From NCBI GenBank assembly GCA_017501465.1, contig JAFVWY010000018.1:1-64000 (forward strand): a stretch of DNA of 64,000 bases. Reading direction: 5' to 3'. The position numbers were made by a program, and so were the translations under genes. Position 1 is the stretch's first letter. Each line of letters opens with the position of its first letter. The stretch comes from Bacilli bacterium (GTDB lineage: Bacteria; Bacillota_I; Bacilli_A; ML615J-28; CAG-313). Below are positions 55,753-64,000 of this stretch, one piece after another. The notes below the pieces were generated by a model. It did no database searches. It was not told the DNA's origin and was given only the letters and a program-made list of their open reading frames with translations.

Positions 55753-57270
55753 ATGAAAAATAGTAATAAAATAATTGAATTAAAAAATATATGTAAAGAA
55801 TACGATGGAGTCTTAGCAGTAGATAACTTTAATCTATATGTAAAAAAAGGTGAATTCGTAACATTTTTAGGCCCATCTGGATGTGGGAAAACAACAACAC
55901 TTAGAATGATTGCTGGGTTTGAAATGCCAACATCTGGCGTTATATTATTAAATGGTGAAGATATTTCTAAACTTCCTCCATATGAAAGACCTGTTAATAC
56001 TGTTTTCCAAAGATACGCTTTATTTACTCATATGGACGTTTACGATAATATTGCGTTTGGTTTAAAACTAAAAAAGATTAAATATACATACGTTGATAAA
56101 AAGGGTGTTACAAAAGAAAAATATCGTAAATATACTAATGAAGAAATTGATGAAAAAGTTCGTAAAGCTTTAAAGATAGTAGACCTTGAAGAATTTGAAT
56201 ATCGTGATGTTGCGACATTATCAGGTGGTCAACAACAAAGAATTGCTATTGCAAGAGCCATTGTTAATGAACCGCAAATCTTACTTTTAGATGAACCGCT
56301 TGGAGCATTAGATTTAAAGATGCGAAAAGAAATGCAAGAAGAATTAAAAGCAATGCATAAAAAATTAGGTATTACTTTCATCTATGTCACTCATGACCAA
56401 GAAGAAGCATTAACAATGAGTGATACAATTGTAGTTATGAAAGATGGTATGATTCAACAAATTGGTACTCCAGAAGATATCTATAATGAACCTAAAAATG
56501 CCTTTGTTGCTGACTTTATTGGCGAAAGCAATATATATTCTGCAACAATGGTTGGTGATAAAATGGTTAGATTTATTAACCATAATTTTGTATGTGTTGA
56601 TGAATTTGAACTACATGAAAAAGTAGATGTTGTAATTAGACCAGAAGATATCATTTTAGGTAATGAAAATGAAGGAATGGTTAATGGTAAATTAATTTCT
56701 AAAACATTTAAAGGTGTTCATTATGAATATGTTATGATGGTTGGAAGAAATGAAGTTGTTATTCAAACAACTGATAATTTTGAAATCAATAAGATTGCTT
56801 CAATTTCTATAGACCCATTTAACATTCATATTATGAAAAAAGAATTTACTGTTAACAAATATAGTGATGCATGGATTGATAAAAATAATAATGTTGTTAT
56901 TAGTGAAGAACCATTTGAATGTGATATTACTCAATTAGTCCCAGGTAGTCATGTAGATGAGGAAGGTTATGTCGTTGATCAACATGGTATCAAATATGAC
57001 TTCACTGATGCAGATGTCATCGCAGAAATTAGCTTAAAAGATATCGAAGTAATTGATAATGAAGAAGATGGCATTGTTAGCGGAGAAATTGTCTCTATTA
57101 TTTATAAAGGTGACCACTATCAAATTATTGTTAGAACGGAAGAAGATGAAGACTTTGTTATTGATACTGAATATACTTGGAATGAATTTGATAAAGTAAG
57201 TGTAAAAGTTGATCCGAAAAAGATTAAATTAACACTTAAAGCAGAGGTCAAAGAATATGTCAAAGATTAA
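55753..57270 (+). CDS. potA: Spermidine/putrescine ABC transporter ATPase, extended
   Basis: 505 residues against about 360 usual. The ATPase part is intact: Walker [11 protein letters not shown], signature [14 protein letters not shown], Walker [12 protein letters not shown] and the H-loop His in VTHDQEEAL. There is an insertion of about 25 residues after the Q-loop ([20 protein letters not shown]). The C-terminal part (about 240-505) holds two TOBE-like units; the second repeats the pattern of the first ([20 protein letters not shown] against [20 protein letters not shown]), so it looks duplicated. Powers polyamine import with PotB, PotC and PotD. It overlaps potB by 14 bases. Confidence 0.95.
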   Translation: MKNSNKIIELKNICKEYDGVLAVDNFNLYVKKGEFVTFLGPSGCGKTTTLRMIAGFEMPTSGVILLNGEDISKLPPYERPVNTVFQRYALFTHMDVYDNIAFGLKLKKIKYTYVDKKGVTKEKYRKYTNEEIDEKVRKALKIVDLEEFEYRDVATLSGGQQQRIAIARAIVNEPQILLLDEPLGALDLKMRKEMQEELKAMHKKLGITFIYVTHDQEEALTMSDTIVVMKDGMIQQIGTPEDIYNEPKNAFVADFIGESNIYSATMVGDKMVRFINHNFVCVDEFELHEKVDVVIRPEDIILGNENEGMVNGKLISKTFKGVHYEYVMMVGRNEVVIQTTDNFEINKIASISIDPFNIHIMKKEFTVNKYSDAWIDKNNNVVISEEPFECDITQLVPGSHVDEEGYVVDQHGIKYDFTDADVIAEISLKDIEVIDNEEDGIVSGEIVSIIYKGDHYQIIVRTEEDEDFVIDTEYTWNEFDKVSVKVDPKKIKLTLKAEVKEYVKD

Positions 57271-58069
57271 GTTTCAAAGAAAGTTTTTAGCAATTCCTTA
57301 TGGAATATTTTTGGTATTATTTGTTATAATACCTATGGTATTAATCGTTGTTTATGCTTTTTCTAATACAGATCCAGTTACTAATAAAACAACATTTTCT
57401 TTTGACAACTTAACTACATTTTTTTCTAATAGCTATAATTTGCATACATTTTTGATAAGTCTTGCTATTGGGCTTGGAAATACTTTAATATGCCTAATAA
57501 TTGGATATCCAATTGCATATATACTAGCAAAAAAAGAATATAAATTTAATTATATTATTGTATTATTATTTATAATGCCAATGTGGATTAATTTTGTATT
57601 AAGAACTGCAGCTACACGTGATTTATTGTTTGCTATGGGATTAAGTGGTGGTGAACATCCATATATATCAACAATGATAGGTATGGTGTATAACTATCTT
57701 CCTTTTACTATCTTACCATTATATACTACAATGCTTAAAATGGATAAGAGTTTAATCGAAGCATCAATGGATTTGGGGGCTAATAAAGTTCAAACATTTA
57801 CAAAAACTATAATTCCTATGACGTTACCAGGTATTATATCTGCATCATCAATGGTGTTTATGCCAACAATGTCTAGTTATGTTATAAGTGACGTTATGGG
57901 TGAAAGACAAATATCTTTAATAGGTAATATCATCCAACTTTACTTTGATCAAGGATTATGGAATTTAGGTAGTTTTGTTGCATTAATCTTACTTGTAATT
58001 ATATTGGGATTTATGATTGCAACAAGAAATATGGAAAAAGAAGATAATGTTCGAGGTGGATTATGGTAA
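57257..58069 (+). CDS. potB: Spermidine/putrescine ABC transporter permease PotB
   Basis: 270 residues, six membrane helices. The cytoplasmic EAA loop that meets PotA reads [20 protein letters not shown]. It opens with the usual [19 protein letters not shown] helix and has [17 protein letters not shown]. It overlaps PotA upstream by 14 bases and PotC downstream by 7 bases, so the whole set is one translational unit. Confidence 0.96.
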   Translation: MSKIKFQRKFLAIPYGIFLVLFVIIPMVLIVVYAFSNTDPVTNKTTFSFDNLTTFFSNSYNLHTFLISLAIGLGNTLICLIIGYPIAYILAKKEYKFNYIIVLLFIMPMWINFVLRTAATRDLLFAMGLSGGEHPYISTMIGMVYNYLPFTILPLYTTMLKMDKSLIEASMDLGANKVQTFTKTIIPMTLPGIISASSMVFMPTMSSYVISDVMGERQISLIGNIIQLYFDQGLWNLGSFVALILLVIILGFMIATRNMEKEDNVRGGLW

Positions 58070-58887
58070 AGAAAATATTTGCTAAAGGATTCATCTATTT
58101 AATGTTATTATTAATGTATGCACCAATTATATTATTAATAATTTTTAGTTTTGTTGAATTTGATCATATTGATTTTAGACAATTAGTAAGTGGAGAAAAT
58201 ATTAATTTTAATTTATATAAAGAATTATTTACAGGAGAAGATGGTGAAACTGTAGTTCAAGCATTTAAGAACACTTTATTAGTAGCAGTTGTTAGTGCGA
58301 TGGTATCAACAATTTTAGGTACATTTGCTGCGATCGGGATGTATTATAGTGGTAAAAAAATGCGTAAAGCTTATGAAATCGGTGGACAAATTCCTATTCT
58401 AAATCCTGAAATCATTACAGCTTTATCACTTACAATTTTATTTGTATTTGTGGGAATTCAATTTAATTTTATTACGTTATTAATCGGTCATGTGGTTTTG
58501 ACTATTCCTTTTGTAGTTTTAAGTATATTACCAAAACTTAAACAAATGGATAATAACATATATGAAGCCGCTCTTGATTTAGGAGCGAAACCGAGCAAAG
58601 CCTTAACTAAAATTATTATTCCACAAATAATGCCGGGTATTTTATCTGGATTTATCCTTGCAGTTACATTATCTTTAGATGATTATATTATTACAGCATT
58701 TACAAGAAATAATTCTTTCGTTACTCTTTCTACTTATGTATATGGTGTTACTAGTAAAAGAGGAGCAATTCCACCAACTTTAAGAGCATTAACTACTATT
58801 ATAGTTGTGGTAACTTTAATTGTTTTATTAATTATTAATTTTACAAGTGGAAAAAAACCAATGAAGAAAAGAGGTACTAGAGTATGA
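58063..58887 (+). CDS. potC: Spermidine/putrescine ABC transporter permease PotC
   Basis: 274 residues, six membrane helices, with the EAA loop YEAALDLGAKPSKALTKIII. The SLDDYIITAFTRN segment is typical of PotC, and the basic tail KKPMKKRGTRV lies in the cytosol. It overlaps potB and potD by 7 and 4 bases. Confidence 0.96.
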   Translation: MVKKIFAKGFIYLMLLLMYAPIILLIIFSFVEFDHIDFRQLVSGENINFNLYKELFTGEDGETVVQAFKNTLLVAVVSAMVSTILGTFAAIGMYYSGKKMRKAYEIGGQIPILNPEIITALSLTILFVFVGIQFNFITLLIGHVVLTIPFVVLSILPKLKQMDNNIYEAALDLGAKPSKALTKIIIPQIMPGILSGFILAVTLSLDDYIITAFTRNNSFVTLSTYVYGVTSKRGAIPPTLRALTTIIVVVTLIVLLIINFTSGKKPMKKRGTRV

Positions 58888-60446
58888 GAAAATATCTATT
58901 AGTACTTTTGAGCTTATTTTTAGTTTCAACTTTATCAAGTTGTAGTAAAGAAAGTGTTAGAACAATTAAAATATATAACTGTGTAGATTATATTGATGAA
59001 GCTGTTTTGGATCAATTTGTTGAATATTATTATGAAACTTATGGTGAAGTTATTGATTATGTTTATGATACATATGAAACAAATGAATCGATGTATAATA
59101 CAATCAGAACTGGCAAAACAGATTATGATTTATGTTGTCCAAGTGATTACATGATTCAAAAAATGATTAGAGAAGATCGTTTGGAAAAATTTGATTTTGA
59201 AAACTACAATTTAGATAATTATTTTAAAAATTGTTCACCATATTTACTTAAATTATTTGAACAAAATGGTTGGACTGAATATGCGGCATGTTATATGTGG
59301 GGTACGCTTGGAGTAATTTACAATCCTAGTGTTTTGTCGGAAGTAAGTAATACTACAGATTATGAACTAACATCATGGAATGATTTTAAAAAACCGGAGT
59401 TTAAAGGTTTAGCATCAATTAAAGACTCTGTTAGAGATTCATATTGTGTTGCACAAATTTTAATTAATCAAGATGAATTAAGCAAAGTAGATAACACTAA
59501 AAAAGAATATAATACTTTAATTCAAGATGTAATAAATCGTGTAAGTGATGAAGATATTTTAAAAGCATCTAATGAATTAAGAAGTTTAAAAGAAAATATT
59601 TATGGATTAGAAGTTGACTCTGGTAAGGGTGATATTGTTACGGGTAAAATCGCCATGAATCTTGCTTGGAGTGGTGATGCGGTATATTCTATTGATTTAG
59701 CAGAAGATGAAGATATTGAACTAAGATATACAGTACCAACTGAAGGTGGTAACGTGTGGTTCGATGGTTGGGTTATGCCTAAAGGTGCCGATAAACAACT
59801 AGCTCAAGAGTTTATTAATTATTTATCAAACCCTGAAATTGCAGCCCAAAATATGGAAGAGATTGGATATACTTCAAGTATTGCAGGGGAAGCTATATAT
59901 AACCTAATTGATGAATGGTATGGCAGAAGCTCTAACGAATTATATGTTGAAGAATTAGTTGATGCTATTAATACTTTAAAAGAAGAAATTAAAGAAAAAG
60001 AATTAAGTGGCGATTATAAAACAAAACAAAAAGAAAAGGACTTAGATGAACTATTATCTTTAGAAGAAGAGTTGACGGAAGCTAAATTGTATTTAGAAGA
60101 AGCAACTTATTCTATGATGGATTTAACATATTTCTTTGAAGGTACTTTAAGTAGTGAATATATATCTAGTGATGGTGCAATTTATGTAGAAATTGATGAT
60201 TCTTATATTGGACGTCAATTTACTACTCAATATCCAGATATTTTAACACTAAATAGATGTGGAGTAATGCAGGACTTTAATGAACAAAATGAAGCTGTAC
60301 TTCAAATGTGGATTAACGTTAAAGCAAATAAAGCCTCTTTATCATTAATCATATTTTTGATTTCTTTTGTGGTGATCGTACTTTTATGGGTTTTATACTC
60401 AAAACGTTCATATTTCGCAAGAATTCGCCGTTTAAATAAGAAATAG
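58884..60446 (+). CDS. potD: Polyamine-binding lipoprotein PotD with extra helical insert and C-terminal membrane helix
   Basis: 520 residues against about 350. Lipobox LSSC (Cys 20) and then the PotD binding fold (IKIYNCVDYIDEAVLDQF; YDLCCPSDYMIQKM; MWGTLGVIYNP; FDGWVMPKGADKQLAQEFIN). A charged coiled-coil insert (about 352-408, between IDEWYGRSS and YSMMDLTYFFEG) is unusual. The C-terminus has a hydrophobic helix (SLSLIIFLISFVVIVLLWVL, about 487-506) and a basic tail. It may therefore be held in the membrane at both ends, like a substrate-binding domain fixed next to the permease. Last gene of the operon. Confidence 0.92.
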   Translation: MRKYLLVLLSLFLVSTLSSCSKESVRTIKIYNCVDYIDEAVLDQFVEYYYETYGEVIDYVYDTYETNESMYNTIRTGKTDYDLCCPSDYMIQKMIREDRLEKFDFENYNLDNYFKNCSPYLLKLFEQNGWTEYAACYMWGTLGVIYNPSVLSEVSNTTDYELTSWNDFKKPEFKGLASIKDSVRDSYCVAQILINQDELSKVDNTKKEYNTLIQDVINRVSDEDILKASNELRSLKENIYGLEVDSGKGDIVTGKIAMNLAWSGDAVYSIDLAEDEDIELRYTVPTEGGNVWFDGWVMPKGADKQLAQEFINYLSNPEIAAQNMEEIGYTSSIAGEAIYNLIDEWYGRSSNELYVEELVDAINTLKEEIKEKELSGDYKTKQKEKDLDELLSLEEELTEAKLYLEEATYSMMDLTYFFEGTLSSEYISSDGAIYVEIDDSYIGRQFTTQYPDILTLNRCGVMQDFNEQNEAVLQMWINVKANKASLSLIIFLISFVVIVLLWVLYSKRSYFARIRRLNKK

Positions 60447-60456
60447 AAAGCAATAA

Positions 60457-60487
60457 TAAAAAAATGGATGAAATCATCCATTTTTAA
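60457..60487. terminator. Terminator hairpin between potD and the coat gene
   Basis: AAAAATGGATGA / TCATCCATTTTT, A-rich left and T-rich right, so usable from both strands. It is the T-tract-bearing one for the minus-strand coat gene. Confidence 0.88.
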
Positions 60488-60497
60488 AAGTAAGGTA

Positions 60498-60530
60498 TTG
60501 AGTAATCCAAAATGGATTACTCTTTTTATT
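60498..60530 (+). terminator. Second terminator of the pot operon
   Basis: GAGTAATCC-AAAAT-GGATTACTC then TTTTTATT on the + strand. It lies beyond the bidirectional hairpin, making a tandem terminator for the pot operon. Confidence 0.85.
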
Positions 60531-60946
60531 TAGGCATTAACTTGATTACATAAAGTACAATTAATAGAATCGAAACATTGAATTGCACAAATACAACTAA
60601 TCTTCATAGTTATAGTATTAAGTGTACAAGTATATACATCGTCAATCACCGTAATTAGTCTTAAAACAACTGTTTCATCATTTAGAATATTTTCTACTCT
60701 AAATACATTAACAGCCTCAGCTTCAGCTAAAGGAGTTGTATTTACAGTTAATAAACCATTACAAGTATATACTGCAATTGGTTTAGTATTAAATGCAGGA
60801 GCGAAAATACATGTATTACAACTACCTGCTTGATCTAATCCAACTGCTTCTTTTTGCATCTTATCGATTCTTTTTAATAATCCTAAAATTGTACCATTAA
60901 AATTATTTGTATTATTATTAGTAGTTTGATTTACTAAACAAGCCAT
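60530..60946 (-). CDS. Spore coat protein, CotY/CotZ type
   Basis: 138 residues, cysteine-rich (nine Cys). The C-terminal part holds the CotY/CotZ block VFRVENILNDETVVLRLI followed by the paired-Cys end CICAIQCFDSINCTLC, equivalent to the FCAIQCL tail of CotZ. These proteins cross-link the outer coat or exosporium. The N-terminus is Asn-rich (NNNTNNFNG). GAGGTG precedes the ATG. A sporulation-type -10 (CATACTATA) lies upstream. Either CotY or CotZ; not separable by eye. Confidence 0.88.
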   Translation of the reverse strand: MACLVNQTTNNNTNNFNGTILGLLKRIDKMQKEAVGLDQAGSCNTCIFAPAFNTKPIAVYTCNGLLTVNTTPLAEAEAVNVFRVENILNDETVVLRLITVIDDVYTCTLNTITMKISCICAIQCFDSINCTLCNQVNA

Positions 60947-60967
60947 TGTTGCACCTCACTTTCACTT

Positions 60968-60976
60968 TATAGTATG
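60968..60976 (-). promoter_or_regulatory. Candidate sporulation (sigma-K/E type) -10 of the coat gene
   Basis: On the minus strand CATACTATA fits the sigma-K -10 form CATA-NNN-TA and is close to the sigma-E form. No convincing -35 is visible, so this rests on the -10 and the gene's role. Confidence 0.4.
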
Positions 60977-61003
60977 AAAGGTGATTAAAAAAACATAAGT
61001 ATA

Positions 61004-61771
61004 TTAGCCTAGTAATAATAAAATAAATCCTAAAAGAATTGTATAAATAGAAAATGTCAGTAAACTCTTTTTGCTGATAATGTTATAAAAAAATCGTATA
61101 CTAAAATAAGTTGTAATAAAAGTAACTACAAAACTAATTAAATAGTATACTAATAAACCTTTATCAATGATTATAATACTTGGAACAGATAAAACAAAAC
61201 TACCAACACTTACGACTAGATACATTAAAAAGGAAAAATCTAAAATAGTTCTAATATTTATTTTTGACAAAATGCCACCAGTTAGAATAGTACCCATTCT
61301 ACTAATCCCAGGTACTAATGCAACAGATTGTGCAAAGCCAAGCTTTAAACTAGTAATATTGTTGATAGATGTAATATTACATTTATCATATAGTTTAAAA
61401 GATATATATAACATAATCGAAGTTACTATTAAAGTTATACCAATAAAAAATAAGTTTACAGATATTTTCGCTATATAATTTTTAAATATTAATCCGATAA
61501 TAATAGTAGGAATCGATGCAATAATAATTTTAATTATTAAAGAATAGTTTTTAATGGTTAACTTTAAGTTCATTCTTTTGGTAAATATAAAAAGAAAGAT
61601 TGCTAACATTGAAGCAAAATTTAAAAATATTTCTAAGGTTAAATCATTACTTTTAATTTTTAATACTTTGGAAACAATTATCATATGAGCACTACTGCTT
61701 ATTGGTAATGGTTCAGTAAAACCTTGAATTAAACTGATTAATATATATTTAAGTAAAGTTTTTAAAGACAT
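61004..61771 (-). CDS. uppP: Undecaprenyl-diphosphatase UppP/BacA
   Basis: 255 residues, about seven to eight membrane helices. The catalytic regions are conserved: LIQGFTEPLPISSSAHMII near the N-terminus and VALVPGISRMGTILTGG in the middle. In most homologues the latter reads PGISRSG; Met replaces Ser here. It dephosphorylates undecaprenyl diphosphate to recycle the wall lipid carrier. The frame is open to 61843, but a GTGGTGA site directly before the ATG at 61771 and the usual N-terminal helix select 61771. Minus strand, downstream of nothing, divergent from the EIIB-like gene. Confidence 0.9.
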   Translation of the reverse strand: MSLKTLLKYILISLIQGFTEPLPISSSAHMIIVSKVLKIKSNDLTLEIFLNFASMLAIFLFIFTKRMNLKLTIKNYSLIIKIIIASIPTIIIGLIFKNYIAKISVNLFFIGITLIVTSIMLYISFKLYDKCNITSINNITSLKLGFAQSVALVPGISRMGTILTGGILSKINIRTILDFSFLMYLVVSVGSFVLSVPSIIIIDKGLLVYYLISFVVTFITTYFSIRFFYNIISKKSLLTFSIYTILLGFILLLLG

Positions 61772-61826
61772 TAAAATCACCACTAAATAAATATGCGGTA
61801 TATATATATTTCTTGACTTAAACAAT

Positions 61827-61855
61827 TTGACAAAAGCTGCCAATTAGATTATAAT
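61827..61855 (+). promoter_or_regulatory. Consensus sigma-A promoter of the EIIB-like/pepV operon
   Basis: TTGACA, 17-base spacer, TATAAT: a perfect match to the consensus, 41 bases before the start. Confidence 0.92.
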
Positions 61856-61896
61856 AAGATGATATTAATAATAAAAAAACATTGGAGGACATATAT

Positions 61897-62265
61897 ATGT
61901 TTTTATCAAATAAAATAGATTTACCAGTTCTAATTACATTAATAATTATCGGAATGTTTATCCTAGCACTTCTTGGTGTTGGCATTTTAAAACTAATTCA
62001 AATTATTAGAAAACAAATAAAAAGAAATAAAAGAGCTTCAAATAAAAAAGTAGATAGTTCTGCATCTGTTGAAATCTTTGGAGGTCTTGATAATATTATT
62101 GAAACTCAAAGACAACTAAACAGAATTTTAGTTAAAGTAGTTAATAAAAAATTAGTTAATTTTGAAGTTTTAAAAGAAATGAATGTAGGTACACAAATTA
62201 CAGGAAATATTATTAAATGTTCATCAAGTGAACTTGCAGATAGTTTAGAAAATATTAAGAAGTAG
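61897..62265 (+). CDS. Membrane-anchored EIIB-like protein without the phospho-cysteine
   Basis: 122 residues. One membrane helix (about 9-32), a basic stretch (RKQIKRNKRASNKK) and a small domain (about 52-122) that fits the PTS EIIB glucose-type fold (SVEIFGGLDNIIETQRQLNR, then NFEVLKEMNVGTQITGNIIK). In real EIIB the phosphorylated Cys lies after ENI in a Cys-Ala-Thr-Arg motif; here that place reads ETQRQL, so no phosphotransfer is expected. The only Cys (KCSSSE) is elsewhere. The frame starts upstream at a TTG; ATG 61897 follows GGAGG and is chosen. Co-transcribed with pepV; role unknown. Confidence 0.72.
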   Translation: MFLSNKIDLPVLITLIIIGMFILALLGVGILKLIQIIRKQIKRNKRASNKKVDSSASVEIFGGLDNIIETQRQLNRILVKVVNKKLVNFEVLKEMNVGTQITGNIIKCSSSELADSLENIKK

Positions 62266-62273
62266 GTAGTATT

Positions 62274-63629
62274 ATGAATTTTTTAGAACTTGCGAATAAA
62301 TATAGGGATGAAGCTATTGATTTATTAACAAAACTTGTAAAAATTGATAGTGTGTTAGATCCTTCTACATCAACAAAAGGTGCACCATTTGGTAAAGGAA
62401 TTAATGAAGCTTTAGAATTCTTTTTAAGTGTAGCTAAAAAAGATGGGTTTGAAATTTTAAATGATGAGGGTTATGCAGGAAGAATTACATATGCTGGAAG
62501 TACTAATGAAAGCATCGCAGTACTTGGTCATTTAGATGTAGTGCCTACTAATGAAGGATGGACATATCCACCATTTTCAGCAACAATTAAAGATAATGTG
62601 ATGTTTGGTAGAGGTACAATGGATGATAAAGGCCCAGTAGTAGCATCATATATCGCATTAAAAATTTTAAAAGAACAAGGTATTAAATTAAGTAAAAATG
62701 TTGAATTGATTTTAGGTACTGATGAAGAAACAGGTTGGCGTGGTTTAGAACACTATCAAAAAAATTATAAGCTACCGGAAATTGGTTTTTCACCTGATGC
62801 CGAATTCCCATTAATTAATGGTGAAAAAGGGATTATGAGAATGATTTTTAAAGGTTTGCCAACTAGTGAATTTACATTAAAAGGTGGATCTATCTTTAAT
62901 GCTGTTATTGGTAAAGCGAAGGCTACTACCAAAATTAATTTAATTGATGAATTTGAACAATACTTAGAACAAAATGGTTTAAGTGGTGATGTTGATTTTA
63001 TTAATGATGAGTATATATATACCGTTAATGGAAAAACAGCACATGCCATGTGTCCACAAGAAGGCATTAATGCAGGAACTCATTTAGCAGTATTTTTAAA
63101 TCAATTCTTTAATCATCCAACATTAAAGTTTATCACTAATTGTGTTCACGAAGATTATAATATGTGTAAACTTGGAATGAAAACAACTCATAAAGTAATG
63201 GGTATTATTACTAATAACGTTGGTATTATAGATTTTAATAATTCAGAAACAAAGTTTACTTTTGATATTAGATATCCAATTGGTTTTGATTTTGATTTCT
63301 TTAAAGCTCCTTTAACTAGTATTTTAAATATATATGATATTAGCTTTGAAGTAGTAGAACAAAAAGAACCACATTATGTAGACATTGAAAGTAATTTAGT
63401 TAAGACTTTATATAACTCGTATGTAAAATACACAAGCGATACAACTAATAAGCCAATGTGTATTGGTGGTGGAACATATGCTAGAGCATTAAAACAAGGT
63501 GTTGCTTTTGGTATGGAAGAAGTTGGCAAACCTAGTGTTGCTCATATGGTAGACGAATGTATTGATTTAGATAAATTTATTCAAGCTATCGCAATTTATT
63601 GTGATGCAATTTATGAATTAGGTAAATAA
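62274..63629 (+). CDS. pepV: Dipeptidase PepV (M20 family)
   Basis: 451 residues, zinc dipeptidase. Metal and catalytic residues lie in LGHLDVVPTNEGW, GRGTMDDKGP and the catalytic Glu pair GTDEETGWRG; later CIGGGTYARAL and the final His in SVAHMVDE. The lid domain (about 185-350) is typical of the PepV/Xaa-His group. It cleaves dipeptides taken up or released by the aminopeptidases. Eight bases after the EIIB-like gene. The trmB start is one base beyond the stop. Confidence 0.94.
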   Translation: MNFLELANKYRDEAIDLLTKLVKIDSVLDPSTSTKGAPFGKGINEALEFFLSVAKKDGFEILNDEGYAGRITYAGSTNESIAVLGHLDVVPTNEGWTYPPFSATIKDNVMFGRGTMDDKGPVVASYIALKILKEQGIKLSKNVELILGTDEETGWRGLEHYQKNYKLPEIGFSPDAEFPLINGEKGIMRMIFKGLPTSEFTLKGGSIFNAVIGKAKATTKINLIDEFEQYLEQNGLSGDVDFINDEYIYTVNGKTAHAMCPQEGINAGTHLAVFLNQFFNHPTLKFITNCVHEDYNMCKLGMKTTHKVMGIITNNVGIIDFNNSETKFTFDIRYPIGFDFDFFKAPLTSILNIYDISFEVVEQKEPHYVDIESNLVKTLYNSYVKYTSDTTNKPMCIGGGTYARALKQGVAFGMEEVGKPSVAHMVDECIDLDKFIQAIAIYCDAIYELGK

Positions 63630-63630
63630 T

Positions 63631-64000
63631 ATGCGTAGAAGAAATGTACGTAATGCACATGAAAGAATTTTAAAATATGATAATATTATTCTACATCCTA
63701 AAGAATTACTAGATGTAGATAAACTGTTTACAAAAAAACAACCAATTCACTTAGAAATTGGAATGGGTAAGGGTAAATTTATTATTGAACATGCAAAAAG
63801 AAATCCACATATTAATTATATAGGTTTTGAAAAATACGAAAGTGTTATCCTACAAGCTTTAGTTAAATTAGAAGATATTGATTTACCCAATTTAGTTTTA
63901 GTTTGTGCTGATGCAACAAACTTGAATGAATTATTTGAACAAAACAGTATTGATAAGATCTATTTAAATTTTAGTGATCCATGGCCAAAAGTACGTCATG
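63631..64000 (+). CDS. trmB: tRNA (guanine-N7)-methyltransferase, 3' end outside the window
   Basis: The first 123 codons are present and the frame is open at the window edge. MRRRNVRNAHERI is the usual start of Firmicutes TrmB. The S-adenosylmethionine loop is LEIGMGKGKFI and the catalytic NFSDPWPK stands near the edge. It makes m7G46 in tRNA variable loops. It starts one base after pepV in the same transcript. Confidence 0.95.
   Translation, partial: MRRRNVRNAHERILKYDNIILHPKELLDVDKLFTKKQPIHLEIGMGKGKFIIEHAKRNPHINYIGFEKYESVILQALVKLEDIDLPNLVLVCADATNLNELFEQNSIDKIYLNFSDPWPKVRH

Noticed and set aside
60968-60976. Complete sigma-K promoter for the coat gene
   Set aside because: Only the -10 fits; no -35 at the right spacing, so it is listed only as a candidate.

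Overview
The window reads as chromosome of a low-GC (roughly 30% by eye) Gram-positive bacterium of the Bacilli/Erysipelotrichia/Mollicutes-relative kind. TGA is a stop (genes ending at 36853 and 49315), so this is the standard code and not the Mycoplasma code. Shine-Dalgarno sites are clear, sigma-A promoters often carry the extended -10 TGATATAAT, and sporulation genes (YunB, a CwlD-type amidase, a CotY/CotZ-type coat protein) point to a spore former or a recent descendant of one. The order-level assignment is inference. Almost every gene is on the + strand, as on one replichore. I see no transposase, integrase, tRNA, rRNA or CRISPR array, and no gene-free stretch longer than about 170 bases.

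Layout. 1-4137: 3' part of a giant acidic helical repeat protein. 4.2-9.1 kb: L31 with a leader, two aminopeptidases, and an unknown protein with NfeD and a slipin. 9.1-18.6 kb: TspO-like protein, a large GHL10 surface glycosidase, Tdk, TadA, the small SRP RNA, and two InlB-B-repeat lipoproteins, one with a GH18 chitinase domain. 18.7-23.2 kb: RNA modification genes (RsuA, TtcA-like, TcdA, DusB), then HflX on the minus strand. 23.3-33.1 kb: a ClpC-like protein with a gutted D2 domain, a divergent DUF4011-type helicase/nuclease-like protein, an ankyrin protein, CdaA (c-di-AMP synthase), a PAS membrane protein and a fused IspDF. 33.2-36.9 kb: malate-type dehydrogenase, malic enzyme and a LarA-type nickel-pincer racemase. 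36.9-41.9 kb: YunB, Nfu, an S1 protein, a thioredoxin-like lipoprotein, a CwlD-type amidase and the t6A genes tsaE-tsaB-rimI-tsaD. 42-45.5 kb: PfkB kinase, GKRP/MurQ-like double-SIS protein and YwaF-type membrane protein. 45.6-55 kb: a divergent GroEL-like protein with an overlapping leader peptide, a coiled-coil protein, a solo B3/4 protein, GlnRS, PcrA and LigA. 55.1-60.4 kb: XRE-cupin regulator and potABCD. 60.5-64 kb: coat protein and UppP (minus strand), then an EIIB-like membrane protein, PepV and the start of TrmB.

How it fits together. Most of the window is housekeeping: translation and tRNA modification, peptide breakdown, DNA repair, isoprenoid synthesis and polyamine uptake. The unusual layer is a set of proteins that keep a known fold but have lost or changed catalytic parts: the ClpC-like protein without a D2 Walker A, the GroEL-like protein with an altered ATP pocket, the helicase-like protein without clear C-terminal SF1 motifs, and the EIIB-like domain without its phospho-cysteine. 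The two most promising new units are the tight GroEL-like/coiled-coil/B3-4 operon (45.6-49.3 kb) and the helicase-like/ankyrin/CdaA/PAS run (25.1-32 kb). Neither can be proved to be a system from sequence alone. All family assignments were made by reading motifs, without a database search.
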